Below, piece after piece: positions 23,854-32,827 of a stretch of 64,000 nucleotides of DNA (the stretch's first letter is position 1; every line of letters begins with the position of its first letter). This stretch comes from an uncultured Desulfobulbaceae bacterium. GTDB taxonomy: Bacteria > Desulfobacterota > Desulfobulbia > Desulfobulbales > Desulfocapsaceae. The position numbers were made by a program, and so were the translations under genes. The stretch covers positions 1 through 64,000 of the forward strand of contig CAISPV010000003.1 in the NCBI GenBank assembly GCA_903887485.1. The letters are read 5' to 3'. Below the pieces are notes generated by a model. It was not told the DNA's origin. It did no database searches and was given only the letters and a program-made list of their open reading frames with translations.

Positions 23854-24546
23854 TTATTCCTTTCGGGGGTCAATTTTTTTAACAGCCTGATCAAAGCGGC
23901 CATAGGTGCCGGTGGCATCCGCCAGCGCCTGAGCAGGTTCCACGCCCTTTTTGATCGCATCCATCATCCGCCCCAGATGGACAAACTTGTAGCCGATGAT
24001 CTCATCATCAGCATCGAGTGCCAGCTCCAGCACATATCCTTCGGTCACCTCCAGGTAACGGGGGCCTTTGATCCGGGTGCCATAAGTGGTGCCGCAGACC
24101 GAACGCAGCCCCTTGCCCAGATCTTCCAGTCCGGCGCCAATGGGCAGACCGCCTTCGGAAAAGGCAGACTGGCTGCGACCATAGACGATCTGCAGGAACA
24201 GCTCGCGCATGGCCGTATTGATGGCATCACAGACCAGATCCGTATTCAGGGCCTCAAGGATGGTCTTACCCGGCAGGATCTCGGAGGCCATGGCCGCCGA
24301 GTGGGTCATGCCGGTACAGCCGATGGTCTCGATCAGGGCCTCTTCGATGATCCCGTCCTTAATGTTCAGGGTCAGCTTGCAGGCGCCCTGCTGCGGGGCA
24401 CACCAGCCGACCCCGTGGGTGAGACCCTTGATATCCTTGATCTCGCGGGCCTTGGTCCACCCACCTTCCTGCGGGATGGGCGACGCCCCGTGACACGCGC
24501 CTTGGGCCACCGGGCACATCTTTTGTACTTCAGAAGAGTATTGCAT
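23854..24546 (-). CDS. NifU-like iron-sulfur scaffold protein paired with GGGtGRT
   Basis: A 230-residue protein with an IscU/NifU N-terminal-type core: APQQGACKLTLNIKDGIIEEA, then IGCTGMTHSAAMASEILPGKT, where the cysteine and the following helix match the scaffold fold. Extra cysteines occur at the N-terminus (KMCPVAQGACHGASP) and later (RSVCGTTYGT). Expected role: assembling or handing over a cluster to a specific partner, most likely the GGGtGRT protein encoded 11 bases downstream. It has additional segments relative to plain IscU, so it is a specialised version. The start has only a modest Shine-Dalgarno signal. Confidence 0.82.
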   Translation of the reverse strand: MQYSSEVQKMCPVAQGACHGASPIPQEGGWTKAREIKDIKGLTHGVGWCAPQQGACKLTLNIKDGIIEEALIETIGCTGMTHSAAMASEILPGKTILEALNTDLVCDAINTAMRELFLQIVYGRSQSAFSEGGLPIGAGLEDLGKGLRSVCGTTYGTRIKGPRYLEVTEGYVLELALDADDEIIGYKFVHLGRMMDAIKKGVEPAQALADATGTYGRFDQAVKKIDPRKE

Positions 24547-24662
24547 ACGATGCTCCTATGAGGAATTTATTAAAACAAACGACAGAATAAAATTGAAAGT
24601 TGAAAGAAAAAACAGGGGAACTCTTGGTCTGTATTGTTTCTCTATTCCTGACCCTTGCCGTC

Positions 24663-25289
24663 CTATCCTTTTCTGCCGGTAAGCAGAAAGACTGGATAGG
24701 CCCGTTCAACCCCGGCGTCATTGGTCTTGACGAGGGAATGAACCTCCTGGACTGCCACCTGCTCCAAACCACGTTTTGTCAAGGTTGTCATCAGCTCTAC
24801 CGGATTAAACCCATGATGCATGACCCCATCTACCTCCTGTCCATGGAAAGAGCCATCCTCGGTTTTCAGGTCAGCCACGGCGAGATAGCCGCCATCAGCC
24901 AGCATATCACAGAAGCGGGCCAAGAGCTGGTCAGCCTCCTTGATGTGATGCAGGGTCATGGCGCAGAAGATCAGGTCAAACTTGTCCGGCAGGGACTCCT
25001 GCGACAGATCCAGGCGCAGCGGAGTCACATTGGTGATCTGTTCGCTCTTGATCTTCTGGGTCAGCACCTCAAGCATTCCAGTTGAGGTATCCACAGCGGT
25101 CAGCGTCAAGAGCTGTGGCGCCAACGCCAGTCCCACCAGTCCTGTTCCGCAGCCGTATTCGAGTGCGGTCATTTTATTATTCAACGGCAAGGTATTGCTG
25201 ATGGCTGCCGCAATCTTGGCTGCCATTTCAACCCGGCGCTGTTTCTGATCCCAGCCGGCCGCAGCCTTATCAAAATGTTTTCCACTCAT
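24663..25289 (-). CDS. Class I SAM-dependent methyltransferase
   Basis: A Rossmann-fold methyltransferase of 208 residues. Motif I is LEYGCGTGLVGLALAP, motif II follows with LTAVDTSTGMLEVL, and the LDLIFCAMTLHHI-like segment (FDLIFCAMTLHHIKE) is motif IV with post-motif helices. It starts with GKHFDKAAAGWDQKQRR, like the UbiE/SmtA-type small-molecule methyltransferases. I chose the second ATG (25289) because AGGA then has a spacing of about seven bases. The substrate is not deducible. It stands alone between the NifU-like and M16 peptidase genes, 117 bases after the former in map order. Confidence 0.8.
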   Translation of the reverse strand: MSGKHFDKAAAGWDQKQRRVEMAAKIAAAISNTLPLNNKMTALEYGCGTGLVGLALAPQLLTLTAVDTSTGMLEVLTQKIKSEQITNVTPLRLDLSQESLPDKFDLIFCAMTLHHIKEADQLLARFCDMLADGGYLAVADLKTEDGSFHGQEVDGVMHHGFNPVELMTTLTKRGLEQVAVQEVHSLVKTNDAGVERAYPVFLLTGRKG

Positions 25290-25346
25290 GGGCATGTCCT
25301 GTTATTATGGTTGATCGACCATATGGGAATGGTCATAGGGGGTAAG

Positions 25347-25473
25347 GATGGCTAAGCAAAAAGGTCCAAAGACAAGGCGCACAAATCCTGAGGAATGAGG
25401 CGTACTTTTGGGTACGCCGCAGTGACGAGGGATGCAGTGCAACGAAGTATTTGGGCCTTTTCGCGACGCCATC
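25347..25473. repeat. Large imperfect palindrome overlapping the M16 peptidase stop
   Basis: The outer arms GATGGC (25347-25352) and GCCATC (25468-25473) and the second arms AAAAGGTCCAAA (25359-25370) and TTTGGGCCTTTT (25450-25461, one mismatch) are complementary. An inner perfect hairpin GGCGTAC-TTTTGG-GTACGCC occupies 25399-25418. The element covers the stop codon of the peptidase gene, and looks like a dispersed intergenic repeat, though I see no second copy here. Confidence 0.6.
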
Positions 25474-28393
25474 AAAGTTCGCTGATCCGTTCAAACAGGT
25501 CCCGGTCTTTCTCAATCTTGCCGCGATTACCGATAATAACCCGATGGGAACCAGACAGCATCCGGGTAAAGGCCGGGGCAAAGGCCTGCATATCGGCGAC
25601 CCGGGTAGTGATGATCTCTTCAATACGCTGCTGCTTATGGGCAGGTGTAATCCCGCTCAGGAATTCATTTCTGGCGGTTGCCCCTTTGGCGGCAGAACTC
25701 TGCAGCGGATCAAAGTTACCGTAGGTGCCGATCACCAGTTGTTCCAGCGCCTTGTCCGAAAGTTGCAGGCCGGAGATCATTGCAGGGATAGCGGCGTAGC
25801 TGTCGTAAGTCTTGCGGACCTGGGGATCTCGATAACTGACAAATCCCAAATTCCCAGTGATGTGACTGAACTGGATGAAGCAGCCATAAGCCCCGCCCAT
25901 CTGCCGCACCGTATTCCACAGATAATCCCGGGAGAGATAGTTTTTCAGGACCTCAAAATGGCCATTATACCCCGCACCGTTTGGCAAAAGGGAGCCGGCC
26001 TGCACCGCAAAGACGATCTCGGCCGAGGTAATCAACGCCTCATGGGCCGGCAGATCCGGCAGGGTCAGGATCTGTCTGGCAACAGGGGTGTTGGGCAGGG
26101 CCGTCACCAAGGCGTTTCCATAACGAGAAAAGGTCTCGATTTCTTCAGGGTCGGCAGTGATGGCCAGAATCAGGTTGTTGCGGTTGAAAATAAGGGTGGC
26201 TAACTCCTGCAGGGCAGACAGGAAGGCCTCCTCCATCTGCGGGTAATTCTGGTCCAGCTCTTTTTCCGCCCGATACGAGGTAATACCGGAGATCATCTCA
26301 TTGTATGCCCCGGCAAGACCGAGATGGGCAAAGGCCCGAGCGGCCGCCAGACTGTAGCCTTCACTCTGGGCGCTGTGTTCCGACCAGGCAACTTCGCGGT
26401 GCACGATCTCCTCAATGTGCGCTCTGTCATCCAAAGAAAGTTCGGTAAAGATCTCGGTCATCAGGTGTAGAGCCCGCTCCTGGTATTCCGGCAGGCACTT
26501 CATCTGAAACCAGAGAACGGGCCGCACCAGCTCGGAACTGCCCAACTTGCTATAGCTGTTAAAGGAGTGGGAAAAATCACCGGTACAGGTGCCCAGCTCC
26601 CGGGCCAGATGCATGAAATCCATCTTCCTTGTACCGATCTCGGTGACAATGGTGGCAAAAAGATCCAACCAGGGCAGAAGCCGGGAAGGGACTACCGAGA
26701 TATCATAGCCCATATCCACATAGGAGATATGCTCGGTGGCAAGGGCGCTGACCAGCACCTGCGTGCCGCCAAACATCTCGGTGGGCTGTACTGCATGAAA
26801 GGCAAGGTGTGAATCCAGGTCGCTATGGCTCAGTTGCGGCAGCAGGGCAAGGGTTTCAGGACTGTTGGGTGTCTGTTGTTGCTGCCGCAGTTCAGCGGTT
26901 CTGGCAATGAGCTCCTGCCGCTGCGTCCCGGTCAAGGTCGCCGCGTAGTCCTCCAGCCTTTTGATCTCTTCATCTTGGGTCTGGGCCAGCTTGGCAGGAT
27001 CGGGGATCAGGGTGACCACCACGGTGGCCTTGTTTTCCAGAAGATAGCGTTCAATCAACTCCTCAAAATAGTGTTCCTCAAGCGCCTTGTGGCGAATGGT
27101 ACGGAACAGCTCTTCGATCTCCAGGGCCTCAAAGGGATCAGTGCCGTACTTGAGGGCAGGCATGGCCTTGCCGATAAGATCCAGACCGCGTTGGGCCTTG
27201 CTCGACTCTTCCCGCACCGAAAATTCATATTTATTCAGTTCCGAGAGCAACAGATCGCGATCAAGGCCCGTTTTCACCATCTCCCGCAAGGTCTCATTGT
27301 ACAGGGACAGAAAGGGGTCCCATTTATCAGGATCACTGCCGACCAGATAAGTGATCATGAAGGTCTTGAAGCTTGAGGTACACAGATAGAGCCCGCCGAA
27401 GTCCTTACAAAGGCCACTGGAGACGATCTTGTTTTTCAGGGGAGAGGCATCTGAATTGTAGAGGATCCCGGCAATAACCTGAAAAGCAGCGTTTTCCTGA
27501 CGATTGAGCACCGTGGAAACCGCCTGGCCCACGGCCAGAAAGGTCTTGGCCGCCGTGTCTGCCGATTCCACTCCGTAGTGGTCTTCAACAAAGGTGATCT
27601 GGTCAATATCCCGCCCCGCCTCAACCTTGATCCTGGCCTCTGCTGCCGGGAAGACCTTCAGGAAATGATCCTGGAGATAGCGGAGTTCATCGGCAAGCGG
27701 CGCATCCCCGTAGATAAAGAAGGTGCTGTTGGAAGGATGATAATGTTCCTTGTGGAAGGCGCAGAAGGCCTCATAGGAGAGATCCGGGATATTCTTGGGG
27801 TCACCGCCGGACTCATGGGCGTAGGTGGAACCGGGCATGAGTCCGCCAAAGATATGATGAAACAGCAGGCGGATCGGATCGGAAAAGGCGCCCTTCATCT
27901 CATTGTAGACCACCCCCTGAAACTCCAGCTCCCCATTTTCCTCTTCCTGATGATAATGCCAGCCCTCCTGTTCAAAGGTGGCGCGGCTGAGCAGCGGATT
28001 GAACACCACGTCGCAATATACATCCATGATGTTGAAATATTCCTTCAGATTACGGGTGGCGAAGGGATAATAGGTGATATCCGATCCGGTCATGGCATTC
28101 AAAAAGGTCATGAGCCCGCCCTTGTGGATCTCGCCGAAGACATCATTGACGGGATATTTCTTCGATCCCATTAGCACCGAATGTTCAAGGATATGGGCCA
28201 CGCCGGTGGAATCCGTGGGACTGGTATTAAAGGCGGCGGCAAAGGTCTTGTTGGGATCGCTGTTTTTGATGGCAAGCAAGGGGCAGCCCAAGATATCATG
28301 CTCAAAGAGATAGACATCGGCCCCAATTTCCGCGATATGCGCGTGTCGTTTCAGGATAAAGGCAGAATAGGATTGTCCAGGGATAAAAGGCAT
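25472..28393 (-). CDS. M16C zinc metallopeptidase (presequence-protease type)
   Basis: A 973-residue peptidase of the PreP/Cym1 group, which degrades unfolded peptides in a closed chamber. The inverted zinc motif HxxEH is H67-ILE-H71 in STGVAHILEHSVLMGS, with the distal ligand expected in the following NEMKGAFSDP region. MTGSDITYYPFATRN and HPSNSTFFIYGD are further conserved blocks. The four-domain arrangement fits the length. There is no signal peptide, so it should be cytoplasmic. The ATG at 28393 precedes dtd's end by 24 bases on the same strand, so dtd and this gene may be one transcript. The gene end lies in a large palindrome. Confidence 0.93.
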   Translation of the reverse strand: MPFIPGQSYSAFILKRHAHIAEIGADVYLFEHDILGCPLLAIKNSDPNKTFAAAFNTSPTDSTGVAHILEHSVLMGSKKYPVNDVFGEIHKGGLMTFLNAMTGSDITYYPFATRNLKEYFNIMDVYCDVVFNPLLSRATFEQEGWHYHQEEENGELEFQGVVYNEMKGAFSDPIRLLFHHIFGGLMPGSTYAHESGGDPKNIPDLSYEAFCAFHKEHYHPSNSTFFIYGDAPLADELRYLQDHFLKVFPAAEARIKVEAGRDIDQITFVEDHYGVESADTAAKTFLAVGQAVSTVLNRQENAAFQVIAGILYNSDASPLKNKIVSSGLCKDFGGLYLCTSSFKTFMITYLVGSDPDKWDPFLSLYNETLREMVKTGLDRDLLLSELNKYEFSVREESSKAQRGLDLIGKAMPALKYGTDPFEALEIEELFRTIRHKALEEHYFEELIERYLLENKATVVVTLIPDPAKLAQTQDEEIKRLEDYAATLTGTQRQELIARTAELRQQQQTPNSPETLALLPQLSHSDLDSHLAFHAVQPTEMFGGTQVLVSALATEHISYVDMGYDISVVPSRLLPWLDLFATIVTEIGTRKMDFMHLARELGTCTGDFSHSFNSYSKLGSSELVRPVLWFQMKCLPEYQERALHLMTEIFTELSLDDRAHIEEIVHREVAWSEHSAQSEGYSLAAARAFAHLGLAGAYNEMISGITSYRAEKELDQNYPQMEEAFLSALQELATLIFNRNNLILAITADPEEIETFSRYGNALVTALPNTPVARQILTLPDLPAHEALITSAEIVFAVQAGSLLPNGAGYNGHFEVLKNYLSRDYLWNTVRQMGGAYGCFIQFSHITGNLGFVSYRDPQVRKTYDSYAAIPAMISGLQLSDKALEQLVIGTYGNFDPLQSSAAKGATARNEFLSGITPAHKQQRIEEIITTRVADMQAFAPAFTRMLSGSHRVIIGNRGKIEKDRDLFERISEL

Positions 28394-28417
28394 GAGAATA
28401 TAAGAAAATGAAGAATG

Positions 28418-28867
28418 TTAGAACATCTTTGCTGAATCCAGAAGCAGGGTGACCGGCCCGTCATTCACCAGTTCCACTGCCATTGTTGCCTGAAAACGAC
28501 CCGTTGCCGTCTGAATGCCATGGTGTTGCACGGCCTTGATAAAGCGTTCATACAGGGATTCCGCCTGCTCCGGCCTGGCCGCCTGCGAATAACCCGGCCG
28601 ACGCCCCTTGCGGCAATCTCCATAGAGAGTGAACTGAGAGATAATAAGCATGGCGCCGCCGGTGTCGAGCAGGGAACGATTCATTTTCCCTTCTTCGTCT
28701 TCAAAAATTCGCAAATAAACTATCTTGTCAACCAGCCAGGCCAGGTCAGTGTCCTGATCCTCTCGATGGATGCCAAGCAGAACAACCAGCCCCTGGCCAA
28801 TGGCCCCGACTTGTTCCTGGTCAACTGTGACCGCTGCCCGGCTGACCCGTTGAATAACTGCTCGCAT
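28418..28867 (-). CDS. dtd: D-aminoacyl-tRNA deacylase
   Basis: It removes D-amino acids (and glycine mischarged on tRNA-Ala) from tRNA. The 149-residue protein is a standard member: [15 protein letters not shown] at the start, the conserved [19 protein letters not shown] block, and the C-terminal [12 protein letters not shown]. It is encoded 24 bases upstream of the M16 peptidase gene on the same strand. The region upstream to 29077 holds the divergent MFS start and nothing else I can identify. Confidence 0.97.
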   Translation of the reverse strand: MRAVIQRVSRAAVTVDQEQVGAIGQGLVVLLGIHREDQDTDLAWLVDKIVYLRIFEDEEGKMNRSLLDTGGAMLIISQFTLYGDCRKGRRPGYSQAARPEQAESLYERFIKAVQHHGIQTATGRFQATMAVELVNDGPVTLLLDSAKMF

Positions 28868-29077
28868 ATACCAGCCTCCGATATCAATGCCAAATCACGC
28901 GCCCCACTGTACCCACAAACCAAAGAGGGTGTCAACTGGCTTGCAAGAGAAAGGGCACCATTTTACAGGGTTCCTGAAAATAGGTGGGGAACGAAGGGGA
29001 ATCTGCTATCATAGGGGTAGTAGCTGTCTCTCACCGAACAGTCCCCCAAGAATCTGCACCAAACATAATTGAAAAAC

Positions 29078-30319
29078 ATGGATTCTCACAACATCTCCTG
29101 CAAAAAGGGCTTTTCCTCCGTCCATTATGGCTGGTATGTAATGGCGACCGGAACCCTCTGTCTTTTTGCCAGCCTCGGTCTGGGCAGGTTTTCCTTAGGG
29201 ATGCTCCTGCCGTCCATGGGCCGCGCCCTGCAACTCTCCTATCTGCAGATGGGGCTGATCGGGACCTTGAACTTTATTGGCTATCTGCTCGCGGTGCTGC
29301 TCTGCGGCCGACTGACCAGACGCTTTGGCGCCCGCCGGTTGATCGGAACGGCCATGGCAGTCATTGGTGTCTCCATGCTCCTCATAGGCTGGGCCCGGAA
29401 CCTGTATCTGATCCTGGCCCTCTATCTGTTGACCGGGATCGGCAGCGGCCTGTCCAATGTGCCGATGGTCTCCCTGGTCTCGTGCTGGTTTGTCGGCAAT
29501 AAACGAGGCCTGGCCACCGGGTTTGTGGCCATCGGCAACGGTTTTGCCATTATCCTGTCCGGAAGGTTGATTCCCTATCTCAACACCGTCTATGAACAAG
29601 GCTGGCGGGTAAGCTGGCTGGTCCTCGGCGCGATTGTGCTCTGTGTCGCGGCGATATGTTCTCTTATTCTCAGAAACAGCCCCCAGGAATGCGGGCTTCT
29701 GCCGGTGGGCATGACCGAGTCCCATCCCGACAAACGCCATACTGCCTTTACCGAATCTCCCCGGCTCCGCTCCTCCATTGTCCTGCACTGCGCTGCCATT
29801 TATTTTCTATTCGGCTTTACCTATGTGATCTACACCACTTTTATTGTGACGACCCTGGTGCAGGAAAAAGGATTCAGCGAGGCCGTGGCCGGCAATTTCT
29901 GGTCCTGGGTGGGTCTGCTCAGTCTTTTTTCCGGGCCGGTCTTCGGGATCTTTTCCGACCGCTTTGGCCGAAGACCGGCGTTGATGCTGGTCTTTGCCAT
30001 TCAATCCGTGTCCTATCTTCTGATTGCCCTCGATCTGCCCCGGATCTTTTTGTATCTTTCCATTGGCTGCTACGGGATTGTGGTCTGGAGTGTACCCGCC
30101 ATCATGGCGGCCCTGGTGGGAGATTATGCGGGAGCCGAGCGGGTGGCGGCGATTTTTGGATTTATCACCTTTGTCTTTGGCCTGGGTCAGGTGATCGGCC
30201 CTTTTCTGGCCGGGCTCCTCGCCGAGACGACCGGCAGTTTTGCCGGCAGCTTTCTCATGGCGGCCGTTCTGGCACTCACGGCTGTCTTTCTTTCAGCGTT
30301 TTTACCCAAAAAACATTGA
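29078..30319 (+). CDS. MFS transporter, 12-TM
   Basis: A 413-residue inner-membrane carrier with about twelve hydrophobic helices. The N-terminus HYGWYVMATGTLCLFASLGLGR, the GRLTRRFGARRLIG loop (motif A) and FGIFSDRFGRRPALMLV in the second half are standard MFS features. The overall look is closest to YbfB/OFA-type carriers, whose substrates are organic acids or unknown. I chose the ATG at 29078; a TTG nine bases earlier is in frame. No Shine-Dalgarno site is clear. It converges with the MBL hydrolase gene with 12 bases between stops. Confidence 0.85.
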   Translation: MDSHNISCKKGFSSVHYGWYVMATGTLCLFASLGLGRFSLGMLLPSMGRALQLSYLQMGLIGTLNFIGYLLAVLLCGRLTRRFGARRLIGTAMAVIGVSMLLIGWARNLYLILALYLLTGIGSGLSNVPMVSLVSCWFVGNKRGLATGFVAIGNGFAIILSGRLIPYLNTVYEQGWRVSWLVLGAIVLCVAAICSLILRNSPQECGLLPVGMTESHPDKRHTAFTESPRLRSSIVLHCAAIYFLFGFTYVIYTTFIVTTLVQEKGFSEAVAGNFWSWVGLLSLFSGPVFGIFSDRFGRRPALMLVFAIQSVSYLLIALDLPRIFLYLSIGCYGIVVWSVPAIMAALVGDYAGAERVAAIFGFITFVFGLGQVIGPFLAGLLAETTGSFAGSFLMAAVLALTAVFLSAFLPKKH

Positions 30320-30331
30320 TCATCCGATTTA

Positions 30332-31204
30332 TTATAGCTCAGTGGCCTGATCGGCGCACTGCGGCCAGCAATCAATGAGTCTTCCCTGGTCGCCAAGCTT
30401 GCAGGCCTTGACCAGAGGGTCGTGGTAGAAGGTGAACCAGGCGTCCCGCTTCCGGTATTCGGTGAGATATCGTTCCTTGCAGGCGATAACCTCCAGCGGG
30501 AAATTATCATAGGCCATCACCCAGAGGGGATTGACGTGGGCATGGGTGGGGAAAAGATCGCCAAGATGAACGGCAGTTTCGCCCTGAGAGGCGATTTCCA
30601 CCAGTTGATGACCCAGGGTATGACCACCGGTCAGGCAAACCCTGACCTCCGGGCAGACCTGGTGAACGCCCTGGACAAGCTGAATCTTGCCGCTTTTTAT
30701 CAGTTCATTAAAATTGATGGGCCAGTAGCTTTCCTGGGCCCGGCGGCCGGGCGAGATCACATCCGGCCACTCCGCCTCCTGAATCAGATGGGTGGCAGCC
30801 GGGAAGGTGACCTCTTCGCGGCCCTGCTCGTCCACCATGACCACACCGCCGGCATGGTCAAAATCGCCATGGGTCAGGATCACCAGATCAATATCCTGAC
30901 GGCCGAGCCCTAAAGACGCAAGCTGAGAGAGCAGGCTCCACGGGCTGGTCACCTTAAAGATGGCCTGCTGTTTTGGGGTAAGTTTGTTGCCAAGACCGGT
31001 GTCAACAAGGATATTCATCCCTGGCGTTTTGATCAGAAGCGGATCGTTGCCCAGGGGAATGGTATTGTCCGTAGCGGCCGGGACCTTCTTCTGCCAGAGC
31101 GATTTGGGCACAGGACCGAACATCGTTCCCCCATCCAGACGGAAATCGCCGCCGCTGAGCCAGTAGAGTTCGGTTGCGCCAATGCGCAGAGGAATTACGG
31201 ACAT
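30332..31204 (-). CDS. MBL-fold metallo-hydrolase
   Basis: A 290-residue hydrolase with a dinuclear metal site. The signature is THGDFDHAGG (residues 111-120, with H112, D114, D116 and H117), in which the usual second histidine of HxHxDH is replaced by aspartate. Further ligands should be H195 or nearby in TGGHTLGHQ and HLGDLFP. The N-terminal VDTGLGNK block fits the family. The fold is shared by lactonases and glyoxalase II, so the substrate is open. It lies 23 bases after the glycerophosphodiesterase gene on the same strand. It is a full-length protein, unlike the relic at 1.3 kb. Confidence 0.85.
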   Translation of the reverse strand: MSVIPLRIGATELYWLSGGDFRLDGGTMFGPVPKSLWQKKVPAATDNTIPLGNDPLLIKTPGMNILVDTGLGNKLTPKQQAIFKVTSPWSLLSQLASLGLGRQDIDLVILTHGDFDHAGGVVMVDEQGREEVTFPAATHLIQEAEWPDVISPGRRAQESYWPINFNELIKSGKIQLVQGVHQVCPEVRVCLTGGHTLGHQLVEIASQGETAVHLGDLFPTHAHVNPLWVMAYDNFPLEVIACKERYLTEYRKRDAWFTFYHDPLVKACKLGDQGRLIDCWPQCADQATEL

Positions 31205-31227
31205 CTTTCTGCTCCGGAAAAATTCAC

Positions 31228-32622
31228 CTATCGATATTTGGTCTCAAGAGGCGCGGGAACAGGATTTGAAGGTTGCGCCTGAGCAGGGGTAACTGCCGAT
31301 TCCGGCGCAGGCGCAGCAGGGATCGCCGGTTCAGACCCCGGAACCGGCGCGGGCGCAGGATGGGGGATTGCTCTCTGGGCAGGTTCAGGGGGAATCACAG
31401 TCGCTGGTGGGTTGGCAACGGGCTCTGCCGTCGGAACAGGCGCAGAAGCTGGAGCCACTCCCGGTACGGCAACAGGAGCCGCCAGGGGCACCGACGGAGG
31501 CTGGGGCGGTTCCGGAACGACTGTTGGCTGAGGAGGCAGCGTCTCACTGCTCACAGGAACAGGTGCAGGCCCAGGAGACCTTTTCTGGAGAAAATGCACG
31601 GCATCCCCGCAGTAATCGGTAAAAACACCGTCAACACCGACCTTGAAATAAAATAATTCCAATAATGCCTCAAAACTGGCAGCATAGGACGGCAGCGATT
31701 CTTTTTCCCGACGGAAGGTATAGGCATGGACCACCATACCCAGGCTGTGGGCGTCACTGATCAGTTCCGGACGCAGGAGATTCCCGGCCCCATCAACCAG
31801 CATGGACTTATCCATGCCAATCCCGGAGACAGAGGCCGACAGAGTACGCAGCCCTGACTTACTGTTGATCCAGTCATAATTATAATTGACCCACTCCCCC
31901 CATTGCAGGGACTTGGTCTCATGGCCATTATTGTCATCAATCAGCTGAATCAGTTTCAGCTCCATCTGCAGTCCCGGCATCAGCTCATCATGGATGCGCT
32001 TGAGTTCATCCGGATCAAAACACTGGAGATATATCTTGTCTTCTTTGCTTTTAAAGCCATACTCACGCAGGATCTTGAGCACGGCCCTGGAGATATCCTT
32101 GCCTTCCTTGCGATGCAGCCAGGGCTGTTTGATCTCGGGATAAATACCAATGTCCCGGCGCATGGTCTTTTCCAGCCCCCGGATCAGCTCCAGCTCTTCC
32201 CTGAAGGTCGGAACGGTCAGTTGCAGGTTTTTGTTGGTATCGGGGAACCGGCCACTGTTGGGGTAGGGCTCTTTCAGATGCAGTTGTTTGATCTCGGCCA
32301 GGGTAAAATCAAGGGCATAAAACTTTCCATCCTCACGATTGCGGCCCGGAAAAAGCTCGGCCACATTGGTGACCCTATCGAGAGTGGGATCATGAAGCAC
32401 AATCACCTGATCATCTTTGGTCATGACCAGGTCCTGCTCGATGTAATCACTGCCCATGGCCACTGCCAGGGCCACAGACGGCAGGTTATGTTCCATCAGA
32501 TAGCCGGACGCGGCCCGGTGGGCAATGACAATCTTATCGCCAGCCTGCGCAAAAACGGCCATAACGGTCAACAATAGAAAAATCCATCCACTTGATTTTA
32601 TAATGAAAATTTTATAATCCAC
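31228..32622 (-). CDS. glpQ: Periplasmic glycerophosphodiester phosphodiesterase with Pro/Ala-rich tail
   Basis: It hydrolyses glycerophosphodiesters to glycerol 3-phosphate and an alcohol. An N-terminal hydrophobic stretch (WIFLLLTVMAVFAQA) is a signal sequence. The GDPD catalytic residues are H35-R36 in IVIAHRAASGY, E62 and D64 in DYIEQDLVMTKD, and H77 in VIVLHDPTLDRVTN. The domain ends near GVDGVFTDYCGDAV (about residue 345). The last 105 residues are almost only Pro, Ala, Val and Glu, an unusual extension that could span the periplasm or bind the wall. The start is a GTG. It probably shares a transcript with the MBL hydrolase. Confidence 0.87.
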   Translation of the reverse strand: MDYKIFIIKSSGWIFLLLTVMAVFAQAGDKIVIAHRAASGYLMEHNLPSVALAVAMGSDYIEQDLVMTKDDQVIVLHDPTLDRVTNVAELFPGRNREDGKFYALDFTLAEIKQLHLKEPYPNSGRFPDTNKNLQLTVPTFREELELIRGLEKTMRRDIGIYPEIKQPWLHRKEGKDISRAVLKILREYGFKSKEDKIYLQCFDPDELKRIHDELMPGLQMELKLIQLIDDNNGHETKSLQWGEWVNYNYDWINSKSGLRTLSASVSGIGMDKSMLVDGAGNLLRPELISDAHSLGMVVHAYTFRREKESLPSYAASFEALLELFYFKVGVDGVFTDYCGDAVHFLQKRSPGPAPVPVSSETLPPQPTVVPEPPQPPSVPLAAPVAVPGVAPASAPVPTAEPVANPPATVIPPEPAQRAIPHPAPAPVPGSEPAIPAAPAPESAVTPAQAQPSNPVPAPLETKYR

Positions 32623-32652
32623 TCAGTTCACCATACGCCGTCGTTTAAAAAG

Positions 32653-32827
32653 AACCGTAACATTGCAATGCCGTGCTCGGCAGTCGCTCTTCACACCCCA
32701 AGACCGCTGCCTTCTCTATCCTAAGCCGCTGTAAAAAATAACATGGCTATCTAGTTGTTTGAAGCGGCATTAGGAGCCGTAACGAAATAGACATAAATGG
32801 CCATGTTATTTCGTAACGGCTCCTAAA
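32653..32827 (+). repeat. Dispersed hairpin repeat, copy 2
   Basis: Module one (32653-32682) matches 3131-3160 and forms TGCCG-TGCT-CGGCA. Module two (32722-32827) matches, in the opposite orientation, 46576-46685 over about 105 bases with few differences. Its hairpin pairs GGAGCCGTAACGAAATA with TATTTCGTAACGGCTCC, 16 of 17 pairs. The end overlaps the TAG stop of speA (32823-32825), so it may serve as that gene's transcription end. Confidence 0.75.

Noticed and set aside
30332..31204. The MBL hydrolase as the intact parent of the relic at 1.3 kb
   Set aside because: Its terminal sequence does not resemble the relic, so the two belong to different branches of the fold.
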